Part shown: positions 5,192-6,419 of the stretch, one piece after another | Position numbering within the stretch: the first letter of the stretch is position 1 | Layout of the letters: every line of letters starts with the position of its first letter | The notes under the pieces: generated by a model | What the model was told of the DNA's origin: nothing | Databases searched by the model: none | The model's input: the letters and a program-made list of their open reading frames with translations, nothing else | Assembly: GCA_964580655.1 (NCBI GenBank) | Contig: CAZOMR010000195.1 | Location: forward strand, 1-6,419 | DNA: 6,419 bases | Reading direction: 5' to 3' | Source: CAZOMR01 sp964580655 | GTDB lineage: Bacteria; RBG-13-61-14; CAZOMR01 | Translations under genes and position numbers: made by a program

Positions 5192-6319
5192 ATGCAACAG
5201 ATTATCTACATCTTGCGCAAGGAGTTCCAGCAGATACTTCGCGACCGGTTCATGCTGGCAGTCCTTTTCATCGTGCCCATTGTCCAGCTTTTTATCCTGG
5301 CCTATGCCATCACCACGGATGTGAAACACTTGAGCACCGTGATCTGCGACCTTGACCGCTCGCCCATAAGCAGGGAGTTGATCGAGGCATTCCGCCATTC
5401 CGGATACTTTGACCTTAACCATGAAACCAACCGGCCCGCGGAGGTCAGCACCTATCTTGACAGGGAAAAGGCTGTGATGGGGATAGTCATCCCGGTGCAT
5501 TTCAGCCGGGACCTGAAGAGCGGAAAAAGCCCCCGGGTACAGCTATTGCTTGACGGGCAGAACTCCAACTCCTCGGCCATCGCCATGGGTTACAGCCAGC
5601 GGATCATCCAGAGATTCATCCTGGATAAACTAAAAGACCGTGTGCGTAAAGAGCCGGAGATGCTAGAGCTGATTCACCAGGTGGACCCGGTAATGAGGGT
5701 TTGGTATAACCCAAACCTCAAGAGCGCCTATTACATGATCCCGGGAATCATCGCCATCTTGCTCACCATGATTACCGCACTCCTGACCAGCCTCGCCATA
5801 GTGCGGGAGCGGGAAATCGGCACGCTCGAACAGCTAATGGTCACGCCGATCCGGCCATATCAATTGATCCTGGGAAAGATCATCCCGTTCGCTATCCTCG
5901 GTTACATCGAGTTCAGCATCGCCATGATCCTGGCAGTGCTCTGGTGGAGGATTCCTTTCATCGGGAGTATCCCTGTCCTTGCCGCCTTTATTGCGGCTTT
6001 TATACTCACCACACTTGGCCTGGGAGTCTTCATATCCACCATGGTCAAAACCCAACAGCAGGCTCTCTTCTTCTGCTGGTTTTTCATTATCTTCGCGTTG
6101 CTCATGAGCGGATTCTTCTTCCCCATTGAAAACATGCCCCGCTCCCTGCAATATCTTACCTACCTGGACCCGCTCCGCTATTTCATGACCGTGGTCCGGG
6201 AGCTGATCCTGAAAGGAGCCGGATTCAGCCAGCTCTGGCAAGAAATGGCGGCACTGCTTGTCTTCGGAGCCCTGATCTTCACACTGAGCGTGCTGAGATT
6301 CCAGAAACGGGTAACCTGA
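5192..6319 (+). CDS. ybhR: ABC-2 type exporter permease 2, YbhR-like
   Basis: A 375-residue inner-membrane permease paralogous to its neighbour, with the same layout: N-terminal ILRKEFQQILRDRF, TM1 (about 21-40), extracytoplasmic domain (about 41-178) with CDLDRSPISR and LDGQNSNSSA, then membrane segments at about 180-203, 229-251, 258-282, 288-310 and 350-368. The TM2-TM3 cytoplasmic loop is REREIGTLEQLMVTPI (205-220). I chose ATG 5192, although the frame stays open to an upstream ATG at 5012. From 5192 the protein aligns end to end with permease 1, the earlier start would lie 166 bases inside permease 1, and the 60 extra residues look unlike protein. AGGGG (5176-5180), which includes the last two bases of permease 1's TAG stop, is a usable but distant Shine-Dalgarno (11 bases), so coupling is likely. 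It is the last gene of the operon. Confidence 0.9.
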   Translation: MQQIIYILRKEFQQILRDRFMLAVLFIVPIVQLFILAYAITTDVKHLSTVICDLDRSPISRELIEAFRHSGYFDLNHETNRPAEVSTYLDREKAVMGIVIPVHFSRDLKSGKSPRVQLLLDGQNSNSSAIAMGYSQRIIQRFILDKLKDRVRKEPEMLELIHQVDPVMRVWYNPNLKSAYYMIPGIIAILLTMITALLTSLAIVREREIGTLEQLMVTPIRPYQLILGKIIPFAILGYIEFSIAMILAVLWWRIPFIGSIPVLAAFIAAFILTTLGLGVFISTMVKTQQQALFFCWFFIIFALLMSGFFFPIENMPRSLQYLTYLDPLRYFMTVVRELILKGAGFSQLWQEMAALLVFGALIFTLSVLRFQKRVT

Positions 6320-6419
6320 GGAATTCCTTTTCAGGCAGACCTTATCCAGTAGCTCAGGGGACACAGGTGTGCGACATATTTGGTGAATCATTTTTTTAAC
6401 CCCTTTTTTGGGTTTATCC
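6320..6419. other. Operon 3' flank, no gene seen; weak terminator candidate
   Basis: No coding frame of recognisable character is present. A short dyad, CCTGA (6315-6319) with TCAGG (6331-6335) enclosing GGAATTCC, begins at the stop codon. Further on, AACCC (6398-6402) and GGGTT (6410-6414) could form a 5-bp stem around a T-rich loop. The stem is preceded by T7 (6391-6397) but has only a three-T tail (6413-6415) shared with the stem. Neither is a convincing intrinsic terminator, so the operon may end by another mechanism or beyond the window. Confidence 0.3.

Noticed and set aside
5834..6391. Long minus-strand frames, such as 185 codons over the end of permease 2, and similar ones over the adaptor and ATPases
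   Set aside because: They mirror genes with strong motifs on the + strand, have compositions typical of antisense shadows, and lack any recognisable domain or start signal.

Overview
The window looks like chromosomal DNA of a Gram-negative bacterium. A Desulfobacterota ('deltaproteobacterial') or similar environmental genome is my best guess. The support is a fragment at the left edge combining a MopE-type Cys/Asp metal-binding motif with an LVIVD-type repeat, a combination I associate with such genomes, plus moderate-to-high GC and a lipoprotein-type periplasmic adaptor. No rRNA, tRNA, CRISPR array or complete transposase is visible.

Layout. Bases 1-453 hold the broken 3' end of a surface-type protein gene on the + strand, closed by a strong intrinsic terminator at 470-499. 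Bases 532-590 hold a good sigma70-like promoter with an extended -10, and two dyads placed where a repressor would bind. From 629 to 6319 six genes run in one direction: a TetR/AcrR regulator (TTG start), a HlyD-family lipoprotein adaptor, two ABC ATPases, and two ABC-2 permeases. All gaps or overlaps from the adaptor onward are 14 bases or less. The only real gap, between regulator and adaptor (1304-1465), is almost filled by a 141-bp hairpin-rich, MITE-like element with perfect 10-bp terminal inverted repeats. The last 100 bases hold no gene I can support.

The six genes match in order and type the cecR(ybiH)-ybhG-ybhF-ybhS-ybhR locus of E. coli: regulator, adaptor, ATPase, permease, permease. 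The main difference is that the single double-ATPase YbhF is here two separate, overlapping genes. The expected machine is a tripartite-type exporter. The two ATPases would form a heterodimer under a heterodimer of the two permeases. The lipoprotein adaptor would link it across the periplasm, probably to an outer-membrane channel encoded elsewhere. The TetR protein would repress its own operon until a ligand, likely an exported toxic compound, releases it.

I do not see a wholly new system. The most interesting details are four: the ATPase pair is asymmetric, with a degenerate signature in one and a missing H-loop histidine in the other that fall on the same composite ATP site; an A8 tract lies just before the ATPase-ATPase junction and could produce a fused YbhF-like protein by slippage; a MITE-like element has settled inside the operon leader next to the adaptor's ribosome binding site; and a metal-binding/LVIVD gene remnant lies upstream.
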